The notes: generated by a model not told the origin, from the letters alone. A stretch of DNA of 16,808 bases from Rickettsiales bacterium (GCA_947455365.1 CANGNU010000003.1:1-16808); one strand, 5' to 3'. Numbered from the stretch's first letter, positions 1 through 8,382 are shown. Made by a program: numbers and translations.

Positions 1-441
1 AACAACTCCTGAGAAAGATTCGAATGGTCCTTCGATTACATTCAAAGTTTCGCCAGCAACGAAAATAACATTTTTATTGCTAACGGTTTGTTCATTTGAA
101 GTGTTGAGAATATCTTGCATTTTTGCATCAGCAACTGGCTCTGGCGTGTTTTTTCCACCCAAGAAACCAATTACTTTTGGAATTGAATTTAATGCGTTAT
201 AAGCTTCAGAGTTAATGTTGGCGTTGATAAAAACATAACCTGGAAAAAGTTTTTGTGTTTCTTGAACTTTTTGGCCTTTTTTTACTTTGAAAATTTGCTT
301 TGACGGCACAAGGACATCAACCACATTGGCGCCAAGTTTATTATGTAAAATCATGGTTTTAATATCGGCGGCAATTTTATTTTCTTGACCGGCCATCACA
401 TTAAGGATGTACCATTTTGTTTGGGTATTTGTATTTTCCAT
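1..441 (-). CDS. nusG: Transcription termination/antitermination factor NusG, partial (3' end outside window)
   Basis: NusG binds RNA polymerase and links it to Rho or to the leading ribosome. The first 147 codons are present and run off the left edge. The start is the ATG at 439-441. Residues 9-25 carry the N-terminal NGN signature (KWYILNVMAGQENKIA), followed by the LFPGYVFI core strand near residues 66-73. The KOW motif begins near residue 128 (VAGETLNVIEGPFESFSG) and is cut at the edge. It lies downstream of secE, the usual secE-nusG order. The gap of about 90 bases holds two small hairpins. No Shine-Dalgarno motif precedes the ATG; the leader there is purely A/T. Identification is secure. 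Confidence 0.95.
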   Translation of the reverse strand, partial: MENTNTQTKWYILNVMAGQENKIAADIKTMILHNKLGANVVDVLVPSKQIFKVKKGQKVQETQKLFPGYVFINANINSEAYNALNSIPKVIGFLGGKNTPEPVADAKMQDILNTSNEQTVSNKNVIFVAGETLNVIEGPFESFSGVV

Positions 442-480
442 TTTTATAAAAATTTATTTATAGCGAATTTTAATAAGAGA

Positions 481-509
481 CTCTGCAAACAGAGCCGCGA
501 ATGTTTCGC
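481..509 (-). other. Two small tandem hairpins in the secE-nusG spacer
   Basis: CTCTG-CAAA-CAGAG (481-494) and GCGAA-TGT-TTCGC (497-509) are adjacent 5-bp stems in the spacer between secE and nusG. No U-run follows on the minus strand, so a simple terminator is unlikely. They could be an RNA processing or stability element. The function is inference only. Confidence 0.35.
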
Positions 510-530
510 ATAAAATTTAGTGCATCAAAT

Positions 531-719
531 TTATAGACCGAAGATTAATCCGATAATTTTTGAAATGACGAAATCTGCTAGCAAAACTACTAGCGAAAAA
601 ACTACTATGGTCGCAATGATTGTAAGCGTTGTGACATATACTTCTTTTTTTGAAGGAGTGTGCAGCTTTTTTAATTCGTCAGCAGTGTCTTTAAAATAGT
701 TTAATAGCATTTTAATCAT
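531..719 (-). CDS. secE: Preprotein translocase subunit SecE
   Basis: SecE is the small clamp subunit of the SecYEG channel in the inner membrane. The 62-residue product has the single-helix bacterial layout: an amphipathic N-terminal helix (about residues 4-20), the conserved hinge HTPSKKEV near residues 21-28, then one long hydrophobic transmembrane segment (about residues 31-58). A TTG at 722 (one codon longer) and an ATG at 710 are alternative starts. I prefer the ATG at 719. An AAAGGG stretch about 13 bases upstream is the nearest thing to a ribosome binding site in the window. The gene sits between tRNA-Trp and nusG, a common proteobacterial arrangement. The usual W before the P of the hinge is replaced by T. 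Confidence 0.93.
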   Translation of the reverse strand: MIKMLLNYFKDTADELKKLHTPSKKEVYVTTLTIIATIVVFSLVVLLADFVISKIIGLIFGL

Positions 720-780
720 CAAATTAGTGTCGCCCTTTCAGAAATTACTTGTTCTTCGCGAGGCGCAGTATGTACGGTGT

Positions 781-824
781 AAAAAAATTAACTCTATTCT
801 TCATTAACTTGTTAATGAAGAATA
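781..824 (-). terminator. Perfect hairpin after tRNA-Trp, probable Rho-independent terminator or attenuator
   Basis: TATTCTTCATTAAC (795-808) pairs perfectly with GTTAATGAAGAATA (811-824) across a 2-base loop, giving a 14-bp palindrome that abuts the encoded CCA end of tRNA-Trp. On the minus strand it is followed by GAGTTAA and seven T residues (781-787). The T-run starts seven bases after the stem, so termination may be partial. It separates the tRNA from secE-nusG. Confidence 0.65.
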
Positions 825-900
825 TGGCAGGAGCGAGAGGAGTCGAACCCCCAACCAACGGTTTTGGAGACCGCTACTCTACCAGTTGAGCTACGCTCCT
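825..900 (-). tRNA. tRNA-Trp (anticodon CCA)
   Basis: The reverse complement folds as a complete cloverleaf. The acceptor stem is AGGAGCG/CGCTCCT (7 bp) and the D-arm contains AGCTCAACTGGTAGAG. The anticodon stem GCGGT/ACCGT closes the loop CTCCAAA, which gives anticodon CCA. The T-loop sequence is GGTTCGACTCC. The discriminator is G and the 3' CCA is encoded in the DNA (825-827). It lies 25 bases after a small lipoprotein gene and before secE, matching the tRNA-Trp-secE-nusG order of many proteobacteria. A 6-bp hairpin (905-924, CCAAAG/CTTTGG) lies between the lipoprotein stop and the tRNA 5' end and may help processing. Confidence 0.97.
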
Positions 901-925
901 AGAGCCAAAGTTTTAACGCTTTGGA

Positions 926-1171
926 TTATTCGAATTTTGGCTTATAACAAACTGGCGCCGCAGAGCCATTTTCTTTTACATTGGCGCGACAAAAAACCAA
1001 GCCTTTGTCAGCGCTTGAATCGCGGTCAATTAATGAGTAAGATGGCTTTCCACCTGGGCCATATCCGTCAATCCACGCGTCTTTTTGCTCGGTAATAAAT
1101 TTGCCATGAGTTTGAAAGTCAGAGCAACTTGCTAACGCTAAAACAGAAGATAAAAATAATATTTTTTTCAT
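926..1171 (-). CDS. Small putative lipoprotein of unknown function
   Basis: This 81-residue protein begins with a short, typical lipoprotein signal (MKKILFLSSVLALASC). The lipobox LASC gives a lipidated Cys16. The mature part of about 65 residues is polar and has two further Cys (near residues 61 and 74), which could form a periplasmic disulfide; it also contains the Gly-rich patch DGYGPGGKPSYSLIDRD. I do not recognise a family. It lies between tuf and tRNA-Trp on the same strand, about 60 bases after tuf, and may be expressed by read-through from tuf. No Shine-Dalgarno motif is seen. The signal peptide and Cys pattern support a real gene despite the small size. Confidence 0.7.
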   Translation of the reverse strand: MKKILFLSSVLALASCSDFQTHGKFITEQKDAWIDGYGPGGKPSYSLIDRDSSADKGLVFCRANVKENGSAAPVCYKPKFE

Positions 1172-1194
1172 ATTTTGCGATTTTATAAGTTAGA

Positions 1195-1220
1195 TAGAGT
1201 GGATTTTACAACCCACTCTA
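1195..1220 (-). terminator. Hairpin after tuf, weak terminator or stabiliser
   Basis: TAGAGTGG (1195-1202) pairs with CCACTCTA (1213-1220) around a 10-base loop, 11 bases after the tuf stop codon. No T-run follows on the minus strand, so efficient intrinsic termination is doubtful. It may mark or protect the 3' end of tuf mRNA while allowing read-through into the small lipoprotein. Confidence 0.45.
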
Positions 1221-1231
1221 AAGAAAAATTA

Positions 1232-2422
1232 TTACTTAATAATCTTAGCCACAACACCCGCACCCACAGTTCTTCCACCTTCGCGAATCGCGAAGCGAAG
1301 GCCTTCTTCCATGGCGATTGGAGAGATAAGTTCAACTTTAAGTTTAGTATTATCACCAGGCATCACCATTTCTGCGCCTTCAGGAAGAGTAACTGAACCA
1401 GTTACATCGGTTGTTCTGAAGTAAAATTGAGGGCGATAGTTTTTGAAGAATGGAGTATGACGGCCACCTTCTTCTTTGGTAAGAATATAAACTTCGGCTT
1501 CGAAAACTGTGTGAGGATTGATTGAACCTGGTTTGCAAAGAACTTGTCCGCGTTCAACATCTTCTTTTTTGGTACCACGAAGAAGAACACCAGCGTTATC
1601 ACCAGCGCGGCCTTCATCAAGAAGCTTTTTGAACATTTCGATGCCGGTGCAAGTGGTTTTTTGAGTTGCTTTAAGACCAACGATTTCTAATTCTTCGTTG
1701 ATTTTAACAATACCGCGTTCGATTCTTCCAGTAACAACTGTACCACGGCCAGAAATTGAGAATACATCTTCAATTGGCATTAGGAAAGGTTGGTCAACAG
1801 CACGAGCTGGAGTTGGAATGTAAGAGTCAACAGCATCCATTAAAGCTTGGATTGATTGTTCGCCTAATTCTGAATTTTCACCTTCAAGAGCTTTAAGAGC
1901 AGAACCTTTGATGATAGGAATAGCGTCACCAGGGAATTGGTAAGAAGTAAGAAGTTCACGAACTTCCATTTCAACTAGGTCGAGGAGTTCTTTATCTTCA
2001 ACTTGGTCGCATTTGTTTAGGAAAACGACAATTGAAGGAACGCCAACTTGTTTGGCAAGAAGGATATGTTCACGAGTTTGTGGCATTGGGCCGTCTGTAG
2101 CTGATACAACCAAGATTGCACCATCCATTTGAGCGGCGCCGGTGATCATGTTTTTAACATAGTCGGCGTGGCCTGGACAGTCTACATGGGCGTAGTGACG
2201 GGCAGCAGTTTCGTATTCTACGTGGGCGGTGTTGATTGTGATACCGCGTTCTTTTTCTTCAGGAGCAGCGTCGATTTGATCGTAGCCGCGCTTTTCTGCC
2301 ATACCGCTTTTAGAAAGGTAGCTGGTAATAGCAGCGGTTAGGGTTGTTTTGCCGTGATCGACATGGCCGATGGTGCCGATGTTGACGTGGGGTTTGGTGC
2401 GTTGGAAGGTTTGTTTGGTCAT
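1232..2422 (-). CDS. tuf: Elongation factor Tu
   Basis: EF-Tu carries aminoacyl-tRNA to the ribosomal A site using GTP. The 396-residue product is full length. Its G domain shows G1 GHVDHGKT (residues 19-26), the switch I RGITI motif, G3 DCPGH, G4 NKCD and G5 SALK. Domains II and III follow with the conserved [17 protein letters not shown] and [13 protein letters not shown] segments. Only one tuf copy lies in the window. It is detached from fusA by three unrelated genes and has a 274-base upstream region with its own candidate promoter. It is followed by a hairpin, a small lipoprotein gene and tRNA-Trp. The leader lacks a Shine-Dalgarno motif. The identification is certain. Confidence 0.99.
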   Translation of the reverse strand: MTKQTFQRTKPHVNIGTIGHVDHGKTTLTAAITSYLSKSGMAEKRGYDQIDAAPEEKERGITINTAHVEYETAARHYAHVDCPGHADYVKNMITGAAQMDGAILVVSATDGPMPQTREHILLAKQVGVPSIVVFLNKCDQVEDKELLDLVEMEVRELLTSYQFPGDAIPIIKGSALKALEGENSELGEQSIQALMDAVDSYIPTPARAVDQPFLMPIEDVFSISGRGTVVTGRIERGIVKINEELEIVGLKATQKTTCTGIEMFKKLLDEGRAGDNAGVLLRGTKKEDVERGQVLCKPGSINPHTVFEAEVYILTKEEGGRHTPFFKNYRPQFYFRTTDVTGSVTLPEGAEMVMPGDNTKLKVELISPIAMEEGLRFAIREGGRTVGAGVVAKIIK

Positions 2423-2620
2423 AAAATTATATGCTTTGCCAAAAATATTAACGATTTTTAAAATGTCTCAAACAACTTTGAGAAGCATTTTTTTCAAAAA
2501 ATTTAGTTTTTTTACTGTGAACTTACACATGAGCAACACCAGTGAAATCAACGATTCATCGAGGTAAACTGCTTTTCTTAAATTCGCCTTTAAGATTTTT
2601 GAAAATCAAAAGGGACAGGA

Positions 2621-2648
2621 ATTATTGTAATCTGAAAATAAAATGCAA
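2621..2648 (-). promoter_or_regulatory. Candidate tuf promoter with a leader of nearly 200 bases
   Basis: On the minus strand TTGCAT (2643-2648) and AATAAT (2621-2626) are spaced by 16 bases; TACAAT (2624-2629) is an overlapping alternative -10. A C-rich stretch (TCCTGTCCC) follows. The site lies just after the yraN stop and would give a leader of nearly 200 bases. The rest of 2423-2696 holds A/T-rich sequence and a 7-bp hairpin TCTCAAA/TTTGAGA (2466-2483); I see no RNA gene or ORF worth calling there. Confidence 0.4.
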
Positions 2649-2696
2649 GCAGAAAAGTGAAAATAATTATTAAAGTTTGTAATTCTTAATTTTTCT

Positions 2697-3044
2697 TTAT
2701 TCAAAAAATGCTTCAAAATGTTGTGGCTCTAGGTTTTGTTCGAATAGAATAAAGTCAAATCGAATGTCGTGATTTTGATATTTAGAGTTTTTGACAAGAA
2801 AAATTTGGGCAGCATTGCGAATGCGATTTACTTGGCTTCGTCGCAATATTGTTTCGATTAATTCTCGACCTTTGCGCGCTTTAACTTCAATAAAAACCAG
2901 TGTTGACGCAGTCTCGGCAACTATATCAATTTCTCCTAATTTTGTTTTATAACGACTAGAAATTATTTTATAGCCTTTATTTTCTAAGAACGAAATGGCT
3001 GCCGATTCAGATTCTACGCCATATTGGTAGGTTTGTTTTTTCAT
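2697..3044 (-). CDS. yraN: YraN family (UPF0102) endonuclease-like protein
   Basis: YraN proteins are small, conserved bacterial proteins with a PD-(D/E)xK nuclease-like fold; their substrate is unclear. The product from the ATG at 3042-3044 is 115 residues, normal for the family. A longer ORF reading starts at 3104 inside the flavoprotein gene and is unlikely. The family core is visible: KLGEIDIVA followed by LVFIEVKARKG, which supplies the acidic and Lys residues of the nuclease-like site, and RRSQVNRIRNAAQIFL in the C-terminal half. It follows the flavoprotein gene by 17 bases and is probably cotranscribed with it. It ends about 50 bases before the candidate tuf promoter. Confidence 0.9.
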   Translation of the reverse strand: MKKQTYQYGVESESAAISFLENKGYKIISSRYKTKLGEIDIVAETASTLVFIEVKARKGRELIETILRRSQVNRIRNAAQIFLVKNSKYQNHDIRFDFILFEQNLEPQHFEAFFE

Positions 3045-3061
3045 TTTATATGTGAGAAAAT

Positions 3062-4414
3062 TTATACAAACTGGCCCGCAGCATGGCCTGATGACCATGC
3101 CCACTGAAAGTTAAATCCACCAAGATGTCCAGTTACATCAAGCACCTCACCAATGAAATAAAGGTTTGGTACGGTTTTGCACTCAAAAGTTTTTGAAGAA
3201 ATTTCGTTAGTGTCAACTCCACCAGCGGTAACTTCAGCTTTGGCATAGCCTTCGGTGCCTTGCGGAATAAGGCTCCATGCATTTACATGATTGGCGATTT
3301 CTTTAAGTTTTTGATTAGAAATATCGGCGATGAAAGTTGTTGCGGAATTATTTTTATGGTCGTTTAAACCTTGTGCAGCATAGGTTTGTGCAATGTAAGT
3401 TGCAAGGCTTTTTGGCAAATATTTATTTAAAATTGTGGCAATTTCTTGCTTGGGTTTATGTTGTTTTTCATGTAAAAATATGCTGTAGATATCATGGTCT
3501 GGAGCCATATTTATCAAGAGTTCTTGCCCTTGTTGCAAATAGGAAGAAATTTGCAAAATTGCAGGGCCGGAAAGTCCGCGATGAGTAAAAAGAATTGCTT
3601 CACGAAATTGAATATTTTGTTTTTTCTCTGCAGCTTTTAAGCCTTTATTATCAAGCTCTTGCAAAGTTTTTGTAGAATTAATTTCTGTTAAATTTTCTGA
3701 ATATTTTACAAAATTTTTTGATATTTTGCCGCAACTAACTATCGCCTCAACTGCAACTCCTGCAAGATTTTTTGTTGCCGCAAGCATTGATGGATCTAGG
3801 GTTAGCGGCACTAGCGCAGGAAAAGTCTCAACAATTTTTAGACCAAATTTTCGCGCAATGTCAAAGCCGAAGCTGGTTGCGCCCATTTTTGGAATTGATA
3901 ATCCTCCTGTTGCAATTATTAGAGAATGGCATGAGACCTTTGCTGGCAAGGCTTCTTCATTATTTTTACTTTTTAATTCGAGAGTAAAAATTTTTTCTGC
4001 AACGAAATTTTTAATATTTTTTGCTAAAGTTTCTGTTAAAATTTCAACCTCACCTTCCTTACATTCTGTAAGTAGAATGTCGATTATTTGTTGCGAGGAA
4101 ATATCGCAAAATAATTGACCGAGAGTTTTTTCGTGGAAGGAAATTTGATGCTTTTTTACTAGCTCGATAAAATCGTGTTGAGTAAAGCGACTCAAGGCCG
4201 AAACGGCAAAATGTGGATTTTGTGAAATGAAGTTTTTTGCGGTAGTGTGAAGGTTGGTGAAATTGCATCTGCCGCCGCCAGAAATGCGAATTTTTTCACC
4301 AACCTTTTGACCATGTTCTATTAGTAAAACTTTACGACCTCGATTGCTGGCAGTGGCGGCGCACATTAGGCCGGCGGCACCGGCGCCAATTATTATTGCA
4401 TCGTAATGCTTCAT
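3062..4414 (-). CDS. HI0933/YhiN-type FAD-dependent oxidoreductase
   Basis: This 450-residue flavoprotein belongs to the HI0933 (YhiN, BaiN-like) family. Physiological substrates of this family are mostly unknown. The N-terminal dinucleotide-binding motif is GAGAAG (residues 10-15). The family signature GEKIRISGGGRCNFTN lies near residues 40-55. A second FAD-contact ATGGLSIPKMGATSFG is in the middle, then THRGLSGPAILQISSYL, and the C-terminal FIGEVLDVTGHLGGFNFQWA with a final Gly-rich helix completes the FAD site. Length is normal. The gene follows a lipoprotein gene by 15 bases and precedes yraN by 17, so the three probably form one unit. No signal peptide; cytoplasmic. Family assignment is firm, the reaction unknown. 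Confidence 0.92.
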   Translation of the reverse strand: MKHYDAIIIGAGAAGLMCAATASNRGRKVLLIEHGQKVGEKIRISGGGRCNFTNLHTTAKNFISQNPHFAVSALSRFTQHDFIELVKKHQISFHEKTLGQLFCDISSQQIIDILLTECKEGEVEILTETLAKNIKNFVAEKIFTLELKSKNNEEALPAKVSCHSLIIATGGLSIPKMGATSFGFDIARKFGLKIVETFPALVPLTLDPSMLAATKNLAGVAVEAIVSCGKISKNFVKYSENLTEINSTKTLQELDNKGLKAAEKKQNIQFREAILFTHRGLSGPAILQISSYLQQGQELLINMAPDHDIYSIFLHEKQHKPKQEIATILNKYLPKSLATYIAQTYAAQGLNDHKNNSATTFIADISNQKLKEIANHVNAWSLIPQGTEGYAKAEVTAGGVDTNEISSKTFECKTVPNLYFIGEVLDVTGHLGGFNFQWAWSSGHAAGQFV

Positions 4415-4429
4415 TAATTTAACGGTGAT

Positions 4430-5041
4430 TTATTTTTTATATAACTTAAGAAAATTTTGTAGAGACTTTGTGTTCTCTGGCGTTGAAGAGCCTTCGCTTT
4501 GCCATAAAATTTTTCCCGATTTATCAATTAGCAATGCGTAAATTTTTTCTGCCTTCATTTTTGTAATGTTAAAAAATTTTGCACGGTCCGTGTAGACAGT
4601 AATGGTGCGGCTTCTGGCTGCTTCACTTTTTACGCCTTGACGCATTCCGTTGTTAATCCACCAACGCGAGGGGGCGCTTAGTTCATAGATTAACGGCACT
4701 TCGTAAAAATTTATTTGTGGATTTTTTGCAGAAATTTCAGCAAAAGTTTTTATCCAACTATCAACCTCAACTTGCTGTTCGCGCTTAAAAGCCACTATGA
4801 CAAGATTTAATTTGCCGTCAAAACTTTGTGGCAATTGACGCTGATTGCCTTGCAAGTCAATGCCAGTAAGTGTTGGGAATGATTCTCCAATAATACTTTT
4901 TGGTGGTAAATTTTTAATACGAGAAGTTTTTGTAATGGTAGTTTTTGCAACTTCATCCTCCGCAATTTTAGAGTTTTGGCCAGCGCCAATGCAGGATTGC
5001 AGAGTGATTAACAAAATTAGTAGAGTGAGATTCTTTTTCAT
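4430..5041 (-). CDS. Putative lipoprotein with thioredoxin-like/Atp10-like domain
   Basis: From the ATG at 5039-5041 the product is 203 residues and starts with a lipoprotein signal ending LQSC (Cys17). A longer frame to 5095 adds a charged stretch before the signal and is unlikely. The mature part resembles the thioredoxin-like fold: GESFPTLTGIDLQGNQ (entry strand), DGKLNLVIVAFKREQQ, the EVPLIYELSAPSRWWINNGM segment, TITVYTDRAKFFN and the final ALLIDKSGKILWQSEG strand pair. No CxxC motif is present, so it is not an ordinary thiol oxidoreductase. By eye it recalls the Atp10 family of ATP-synthase assembly factors, but this is tentative. A candidate promoter lies directly upstream, after the fusA terminator. 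Confidence 0.75.
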   Translation of the reverse strand: MKKNLTLLILLITLQSCIGAGQNSKIAEDEVAKTTITKTSRIKNLPPKSIIGESFPTLTGIDLQGNQRQLPQSFDGKLNLVIVAFKREQQVEVDSWIKTFAEISAKNPQINFYEVPLIYELSAPSRWWINNGMRQGVKSEAARSRTITVYTDRAKFFNITKMKAEKIYALLIDKSGKILWQSEGSSTPENTKSLQNFLKLYKK

Positions 5042-5060
5042 ATTTATTATTTGATAATTT

Positions 5061-5088
5061 TTTATAATTTTTTTCGTCTTAGCCTCAA
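5061..5088 (-). promoter_or_regulatory. Candidate promoter of the thioredoxin-like lipoprotein unit
   Basis: On the minus strand TTGAGG (5083-5088) and TATAAA (5061-5066) are separated by 16 bases. Transcription would begin about 10-15 bases before the ATG at 5041, which supports that start over the longer frame. It lies between the fusA terminator and the gene, where a promoter is needed. Confidence 0.45.
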
Positions 5089-5156
5089 AGAACATAGTAT
5101 CTAAATGGCAATAAGCAAATTCTTTGGGCGGTTTCTTCTTAGAAATTTACGCGCAC

Positions 5157-5199
5157 AAAAAAGGGAGGCCCGCTTTAGTTTTAAGCGAAACCTCCCTTT
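5157..5199 (-). terminator. Rho-independent terminator of fusA
   Basis: AAAGGGAGG (5160-5168) pairs with CCTCCCTTT (5191-5199), a 9-bp GC-rich stem, with an inner CGCTT/AAGCG helix in the loop. On the minus strand it ends in a run of six T. It lies 10 bases after the fusA stop codon. Confidence 0.9.
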
Positions 5200-5209
5200 A
5201 TCAATAAAA

Positions 5210-7291
5210 CTAAGCTTTCTTCGCTTTAATTTCATCAGCAACCGCATTAGGAACTTGCTCATAGCAGTCAAATTCCATAGCGTAGCTGGCGCGACCTTGC
5301 GATAGTGAACGCAGCGAATTTACATAACCAAACATTGCCGCAAGTGGAACTTTTGCAGTAATAACTTGCGCAACATCGCGTGGCTCTAGGTTGATAATTT
5401 GCCCGCGACGAGAGTTGATATCGCCAATTACATCACCCATATATTCTTCTGGCGTTACCACTTCAACTTTCATGATTGGCTCAAGAATTACTGGACCAGC
5501 TTTTTCCATGGCTTCACGGAAAGCACTGCGTGCAGCAATTTCGAAGGCTAGCGCAGAAGAGTCGACATCATGGTAAGCACCGTCAGTAAGTGTGGTTCTA
5601 AGGCGCACAACTGGGTAACCTGCTAAGAAACCATTTTCTTTTGCCGATTCTAAACCTTTTTCAACACCCGGAATATATTCTTTTGGAACGCGTCCACCAA
5701 CAACCTTGCTTTCGAAAATGAAATTTTCTTTAATTTCAGGATCGTTAATTGGCTCAAAAGTAATTTTAACTTTGGCAAATTGTCCCGAACCACCAGATTG
5801 TTTTTTGTGAGTATAGTCAATTTCGACTTTCTTGGTGATGGTCTCGCGGTACGCCACCTTTGGTTGCCCAATGTTAGCTTCAACTTTAAATTCACGACGC
5901 ATGCGGTCGATAATAATTTCTAGATGCAACTCGCCCATGCCTTTAAGAATGGTTTGGCCAGATTCTTGATCTGATTCAATGCGCAGAGAAGGATCTTCTG
6001 AAGCCAAGCGGCCCAAGGCCATACCCATTCTTTCTTGATCAGCCTGAGATTTTGGTTCAACCGAAACTTCAATTACTGGGTCTGGGAAAATCATGCGTTC
6101 AAGCACAATGTCGTTGCCTTGTTCAACCAAAGTGTCGCCAGTTGTAGTATTTTTCAAGCCAGCCAAAGCAACAATGTCGCCAGCATAAGCTTCTTTGATA
6201 TCTTCACGGTTATTTGCATGCATTAGCAAAATTCGACCAACGCGCTCTTTCGAACTTTTGATGGTGTTAATTAATCCAGAACCGCCTACAAGCACGCCAG
6301 AGTAGATGCGCACGAATGTTAGTGAACCAACAAATGGATCGGTCATAATTTTGAAAGCAAGACCTGCGAATTTTTTATCGCCGCAATTAATTACAATTGG
6401 TTGATCATCTTTCAAGCTGATTGCAGGAATTTCTTTAATGTCAACTGGGCTTGGAAGATAGTCAACTACTGCATCTAGCAAGGTTTGTACACCTTTATTT
6501 TTGAAGGCAGTTCCGTTTAAAACTGGCACGAAAGCGCCAGCAATTGTGGCTTGGCGAATGCAGCGTTTAAGGTCTGCTTCAGAAATTTCGGCGCCGTTTA
6601 AGTAGGCGTCCATAAGGGCGTCATCTTGCTCTACGGCTGCTTCTACCAACATTGCGCGATATTCTTCAGCTTTGGCTTGGTGGTCGGCAGGAATTTCTTC
6701 GTAGGTGAAATCGGCGCCCATAGTTTCATCTTTCCAAACTACTGCTTTCATTTTTACCAAATCAATTAAACCGCCGTAATCTTCAGCTTGGTTGATTGGC
6801 AATTGAAGTGGAATTGGCTTAGCTCCAAGCCTAGTTTTCATCATGTCGACGCAGCGGTAAAAATTGGCGCCGGTGCGATCCATTTTATTAACGAAACACA
6901 TGCGTGGCACGCGATATTTATTAGCTTGGCGCCATACGGTTTCTGATTGTGGCTCAACACCTGCAACGGCGTCAAAAACACAAATTGCGCCGTCAAGTAC
7001 GCGAAGTGAACGCTCTACCTCAATGGTGAAATCCACATGGCCTGGAGTGTCGATAATGTTGATGCGGTGCTCTTTCCAGAAGCAAGTTGTTGCAGCAGAA
7101 GTGATGGTGATGCCGCGTTCTTGTTCTTGCTCCATCCAGTCCATTGTAGCGGCGCCGTCATGTACTTCACCAATTTTGTGAGATTTTCCAGTGTAGAAAA
7201 GAATGCGTTCAGTGGTGGTAGTTTTACCAGCGTCGATATGCGCCATGATGCCAATGTTGCGGTATTTTTCAATTTCGATTAAGCGTGCCAT
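5210..7291 (-). CDS. fusA: Elongation factor G
   Basis: EF-G drives ribosomal translocation with GTP hydrolysis and assists ribosome recycling. The 693-residue product is complete. G1 is AHIDAGKT (residues 17-24), followed by [11 protein letters not shown] (switch I), DTPGHVDFT (G3) and [10 protein letters not shown] (G4). Domain II, the domain [12 protein letters not shown] motif, domain IV ([11 protein letters not shown], then [14 protein letters not shown]) and domain V are all present. The usual rpsG-fusA neighbourhood is broken: a three-gene sugar cassette and a terminator separate it from rpsG. It has a candidate promoter at 7332-7359 and a strong terminator after it, so it probably forms a single-gene transcript. 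No Shine-Dalgarno motif is seen. Confidence 0.99.
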   Translation of the reverse strand: MARLIEIEKYRNIGIMAHIDAGKTTTTERILFYTGKSHKIGEVHDGAATMDWMEQEQERGITITSAATTCFWKEHRINIIDTPGHVDFTIEVERSLRVLDGAICVFDAVAGVEPQSETVWRQANKYRVPRMCFVNKMDRTGANFYRCVDMMKTRLGAKPIPLQLPINQAEDYGGLIDLVKMKAVVWKDETMGADFTYEEIPADHQAKAEEYRAMLVEAAVEQDDALMDAYLNGAEISEADLKRCIRQATIAGAFVPVLNGTAFKNKGVQTLLDAVVDYLPSPVDIKEIPAISLKDDQPIVINCGDKKFAGLAFKIMTDPFVGSLTFVRIYSGVLVGGSGLINTIKSSKERVGRILLMHANNREDIKEAYAGDIVALAGLKNTTTGDTLVEQGNDIVLERMIFPDPVIEVSVEPKSQADQERMGMALGRLASEDPSLRIESDQESGQTILKGMGELHLEIIIDRMRREFKVEANIGQPKVAYRETITKKVEIDYTHKKQSGGSGQFAKVKITFEPINDPEIKENFIFESKVVGGRVPKEYIPGVEKGLESAKENGFLAGYPVVRLRTTLTDGAYHDVDSSALAFEIAARSAFREAMEKAGPVILEPIMKVEVVTPEEYMGDVIGDINSRRGQIINLEPRDVAQVITAKVPLAAMFGYVNSLRSLSQGRASYAMEFDCYEQVPNAVADEIKAKKA

Positions 7292-7331
7292 AAATGCAGA
7301 TGTAGTTAGTTATAAAAATGAAAGGCGCGAC

Positions 7332-7359
7332 ACTCTAGGGCTCTTTAGCTAATTTACAA
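7332..7359 (-). promoter_or_regulatory. Candidate fusA promoter with GC-rich discriminator
   Basis: On the minus strand TTGTAA (7354-7359) and TAGAGT (7332-7337) are spaced by 16 bases and followed by GTCGCGCC, a GC-rich discriminator like that of the rpsL promoter. An inverted repeat GCTCTT/AAGAGC (7340-7345 and 7358-7363) spans the spacer and -35 box and might be an operator. The match is moderate. Confidence 0.45.
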
Positions 7360-7401
7360 GAGCTTTTTGCTAGTTTTTTGCAAATATTTAAGTGTGCGAT
7401 T

Positions 7402-8382
7402 CTACTTACCCTTAAGCTTTTTCTTAAGATTTTTACGCCAAAGTTTAAGTTTTTGTTTTAACGGAACAGGAATTTGCGCTAAAGTTTTTGACTTTGAAGA
7501 AAAAGATTGCTGCGGCTTTTTATGGCATTTTTTGAAATGCTTCAAAATTGCATCATAGATGTAGATTGGCGTCCAACTTAAATTTAGAGTATGCGACAAA
7601 ATTGGCTTGCCAGTAGATTCTTCAATACAAAAAAATCTGCCATCTGGATTCATAAAGACAATTTGAGTATCTTCACCAAACGGTAATTTTTCCATTTTCA
7701 TGCCATCGCTGCGACAAATTATTTCACCAAAAAGAGAGTCTTCGCTATCTGGCTTATTGATCCAAACGGACTTAAAAGTTTCTTCTTTAGCGAATATTTC
7801 ATAAACGGTCATTTCATTAAAACAAGCTGGTCCAGAACTTTGACGAATTTCTTCTTTAACCTTCTGGATGTAATCTTTGCGCAAGAAAAGTTCATTAATT
7901 TTTTTATTATATTTCTCGATAATTTTTGGATTAGCAAAAAAACCTTTGAAACAGTTGCCATGGCACTGAACAGTGCAATCAAGATTGAGATATTTATGTT
8001 CTAATGCTGCAAGTTCTGTGAAAATCATGTTATCTGAATCAAAGTGCCAGAAGCGCTCTATTCCTTGCTTTGCAACAAAATTGCTGAGAATAAACCATTT
8101 ACGAAAAACGAATTTATTCCAATCTTCGCCATGTTTATAAGCGTCCATTTCTGCTGTCGCAATTAGCTCGTAGACTTGATCGAATGTTTTGAGATCTTCG
8201 CCAAAATCATAATCTTGTAATGAGTAATGCGTTAAACCACAAGCTTCTGCAACCTTTTTGTTAGATGGGTCGCCAAGCAAAATAATTTCGGCATTTGGAT
8301 TAGAAATTTTAGCACATTCAAAAACATATTTTAAATATTTTGAATTGCCATAATGACAATAAATTATTGGACTATTTTTCAT
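7402..8382 (-). CDS. Putative glycosyltransferase (GT-A-like, DSD motif)
   Basis: From the ATG at 8380-8382 the product is 326 residues. A frame extending to 8415 exists but overlaps galE more deeply. The N-terminus (IIYCHYGNSKYLKYVFECA) and the acidic motif HFDSDNM (D115-S-D117) fit a nucleotide-sugar transferase of GT-A type, in which such an acidic motif binds metal and the sugar nucleotide. I cannot name a GT family. The last 45 residues are very Lys-rich and may bind membrane phospholipid. The start overlaps the 3' end of galE by 11 bases, so translation of the two is probably coupled. It is the last gene of the sugar cassette; no terminator is seen before the fusA promoter. Donor and acceptor are unknown. 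Confidence 0.72.
   Translation of the reverse strand: MKNSPIIYCHYGNSKYLKYVFECAKISNPNAEIILLGDPSNKKVAEACGLTHYSLQDYDFGEDLKTFDQVYELIATAEMDAYKHGEDWNKFVFRKWFILSNFVAKQGIERFWHFDSDNMIFTELAALEHKYLNLDCTVQCHGNCFKGFFANPKIIEKYNKKINELFLRKDYIQKVKEEIRQSSGPACFNEMTVYEIFAKEETFKSVWINKPDSEDSLFGEIICRSDGMKMEKLPFGEDTQIVFMNPDGRFFCIEESTGKPILSHTLNLSWTPIYIYDAILKHFKKCHKKPQQSFSSKSKTLAQIPVPLKQKLKLWRKNLKKKLKGK

Noticed and set aside
725-741. AGTGTCGCCCTTTCA near secE and AGTGTCGCGCCTTTCA at the fusA promoter look like a shared element
   Set aside because: They are in opposite orientations relative to their genes and need a one-base gap; with all positions and both strands compared, a match of this size is expected by chance in a window this long.
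2466-2520. Plus-strand terminator in the tuf leader (TCTCAAA/TTTGAGA plus T-run)
   Set aside because: No plus-strand gene ends there; the short A/T-rich stem is weak and may only be leader structure.
3045-3104. Longer yraN reading frame starting at 3104
   Set aside because: It would run 43 bases into the flavoprotein gene and add 20 residues unlike the family; the ATG at 3044 gives the normal length.
6864-7181. Antisense ORF of 105 codons inside fusA
   Set aside because: It is fully inside a conserved gene and its residues reflect codon shadows; no family signature.
7340-7375. Plus-strand terminator GCTCTT/AAGAGC followed by T-runs
   Set aside because: No plus-strand gene lies upstream; the inverted repeat overlaps the candidate fusA promoter and is better read as a possible operator or chance.
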